From Falsiroseomonas sp038250135 (GTDB lineage: Bacteria > Pseudomonadota > Alphaproteobacteria > Acetobacterales > Acetobacteraceae): a DNA stretch of 6,453 bases. Made by a program: the position numbers and the translations under genes. Position 1 is the stretch's first letter, and every line of letters begins with the position of its first letter. Shown here in pieces: positions 6,065-6,453 of the stretch. The notes under the pieces are model-generated. The model was not told where the DNA came from. It did not search any database and saw only the letters and a program-made list of their open reading frames with translations. The stretch is from contig JBBSCP010000277.1 of the NCBI GenBank assembly GCA_038250135.1, positions 1 to 6,453 of the forward strand, written 5' to 3'.

Positions 6065-6082
6065 AAGCTCCGAAAGGAGTTT
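6065..6082 (+). promoter_or_regulatory. Hairpin hiding the ribosome site of the IS5-family transposase
   Basis: AAGCTCC-GAAA-GGAGTTT forms a 7-bp stem (one G-U pair) closed by a GAAA tetraloop with a C-G closing pair, a very stable RNA loop type. The 3' arm contains the Shine-Dalgarno GGAG (6076-6079) for the ATG at 6087. It would damp transposase translation. The pairing is seen directly; the effect is inferred. Confidence 0.5.
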
Positions 6083-6086
6083 AAAG

Positions 6087-6178
6087 ATGGCGCCGTTTTG
6101 CTTCGGCAAACCTATCGACCCTGGTCGGACGGGTGGCGACGGCCATTTGTGCACGGAAGCGGTGCTGTGGATTGCGCC
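6087..6178 (+). pseudogene. IS5-family transposase, N-terminal fragment
   Basis: The ATG at 6087 has AAAGGAG 7 nt upstream (6073-6079). The frame reads MAPFCFGKPIDPGRTGGDGH and then LCTEAVLWIA. GRTGGD..L..EAVLWIA is the conserved opening of the DUF4096-like N-terminal domain in IS5-family transposases, which normally continues RTGAPWRDLP. Here homology stops after about 30 codons and the frame runs on into IS3-family DNA as an unrelated tail (PRNVSTTMRQP...), ending at TGA 6255-6257 for a 56-aa total. The DDE catalytic domain is gone, so it cannot be an active transposase. Confidence 0.72.
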
Positions 6179-6180
6179 TC

Positions 6181-6453
6181 GGAACGTGTCAACGACAATG
6201 AGACAGCCGGTCTGCGAGATTAGGCTTGGACTTGGAGCTTCTGTGCTGGCGGATTGATCCAGACGGCGGTGGGCTTTTGGGGTGGCTGAGGGGCCTTATT
6301 GACGAAGCGGTGTGGATTGTCGCGGAAGGCGCGATCGAGGATCTTCTGGCGTGTGGCGTGGACCTCGTCGGCTTGGCCGTAGTGGACCTGGTCGGGGGTC
6401 ATCAGGCCGATGCCCAGATGGTGGTGGTCCCGGTTGTACCAGTCGAAGAAGGC
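6181..6453 (-). mobile_element. IS3-family element, transposase-3' end, runs off the window
   Basis: The element's transposase is read on the minus strand and its 3' terminal region reaches into the IS5-family remnant. About 40 nt of non-coding end lie after the transposase stop (6219 down to about 6181), including GTGTCAACGACAATGAGACA (6186-6205), which may be the terminal inverted repeat. The IS3 assignment rests on the integrase-core C-terminus; the other end and the target duplication are outside the window. Confidence 0.65.
6220..6453 (-). CDS. IS3-family transposase (integrase core), C-terminal part
   Basis: The frame is open from the window edge and ends at TAA 6222-6220, showing 77 residues. 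It reads FFDWYNRDHHHLGIGLMTPD, then QVHYGQADEVHATRQKILDR, and ends WINPPAQKLQVQA. A W-Y-N...H...G...TP..V(H/Y)(Y/F)G block is the C-terminal signature of the rve/DDE integrase core in IS3-family OrfB transposases, which cut and join element ends. The catalytic Asp, Asp and Glu lie upstream, outside the window, so activity cannot be judged. The proline-rich tail (APQPPQKPTAVWINPP) is typical of one IS3 subset, but I cannot name the element. Its insertion has cut the IS5-family transposase. Confidence 0.85.
   Translation of the reverse strand, partial: AFFDWYNRDHHHLGIGLMTPDQVHYGQADEVHATRQKILDRAFRDNPHRFVNKAPQPPQKPTAVWINPPAQKLQVQA

Larger units (their letters stand above)
6016..6180 (+). mobile_element. 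IS5-family element, left end only, truncated
   Basis: The stretch opens with GGGCGTGTTGAGAATCAGGG just after CTAG (6013-6016), then has a 70-nt leader, a strong ribosome site and the N-terminus of an IS5-like transposase. This layout matches the left end of IS5-family (IS427/IS1031-type) elements, which favour TA-containing targets. The family is inferred from the protein start; the terminal repeat could not be matched to a partner because the right end is missing. It stops near 6176-6182, where IS3-family sequence begins. The exact left edge (6014-6016) and right edge are estimates. Confidence 0.6.

Noticed and set aside
4885..6084. Open frame of 399 codons on the plus strand
   Set aside because: It is antisense to the TIM-barrel gene with its intact metal residues and crosses the left end of the IS5 remnant; no recognisable motif or ribosome site.

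Overview
This is a GC-rich chromosomal window with strong G/C preference at third codon positions. Its style of metabolic genes fits an alphaproteobacterium, and I would guess Acetobacteraceae/Rhodospirillales (Roseomonas-like). That placement is an inference from composition and protein style, not a measured result.

Layout, left to right. (1) The plus strand carries a tight run of three genes: the last 54 codons of a group-1 glycosyltransferase (ends 165), a glutamine-hydrolysing asparagine synthetase asnB (248-2035), and a dihydroorotase-family amidohydrolase (2049-3368). Spacing is short throughout, so they probably form one transcription unit, plausibly the tail of a surface-polysaccharide or related cluster. 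(2) A 29-nt convergent gap holding a small inverted repeat separates this run from a minus-strand pair. (3) The minus-strand pair is a sugar-phosphate isomerase/epimerase-like TIM barrel (5637-4822) followed, with a 4-nt ATGA overlap, by an unusually long enolase-superfamily enzyme of the muconate-lactonising subgroup (4825-3398). The pair looks like a coupled two-enzyme catabolic or epimerisation module of unknown substrate. (4) Further right are a possible 71-aa orphan ORF (minus, 5915-5700) and mobile DNA. The mobile DNA is the left end of an IS5-family element with a transposase start, cut short after about 30 codons by the end of an IS3-family element whose transposase C-terminus runs off the window on the minus strand.

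The most unusual structure is at the start of asnB. An 83-bp segment containing 2.5 copies of a 27-bp tandem repeat sits between two exact 11-bp copies of the asnB start sequence (ATGTGTGGCAT). The first copy still overlaps the glycosyltransferase stop as TGATG, which looks like the ancestral translationally coupled asnB start. The second copy is the start in use. The last repeat unit differs from the first two at one base, which creates a GGAGG ribosome binding site 7 nt before the working ATG. The displaced start now opens a 31-codon leader peptide that ends 13 bp inside asnB, so coupling may have been preserved. This resembles a small repeat element that inserted with an 11-bp target duplication and rebuilt the gene start.

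No CRISPR array, tRNA, rRNA or obvious defence system was seen.
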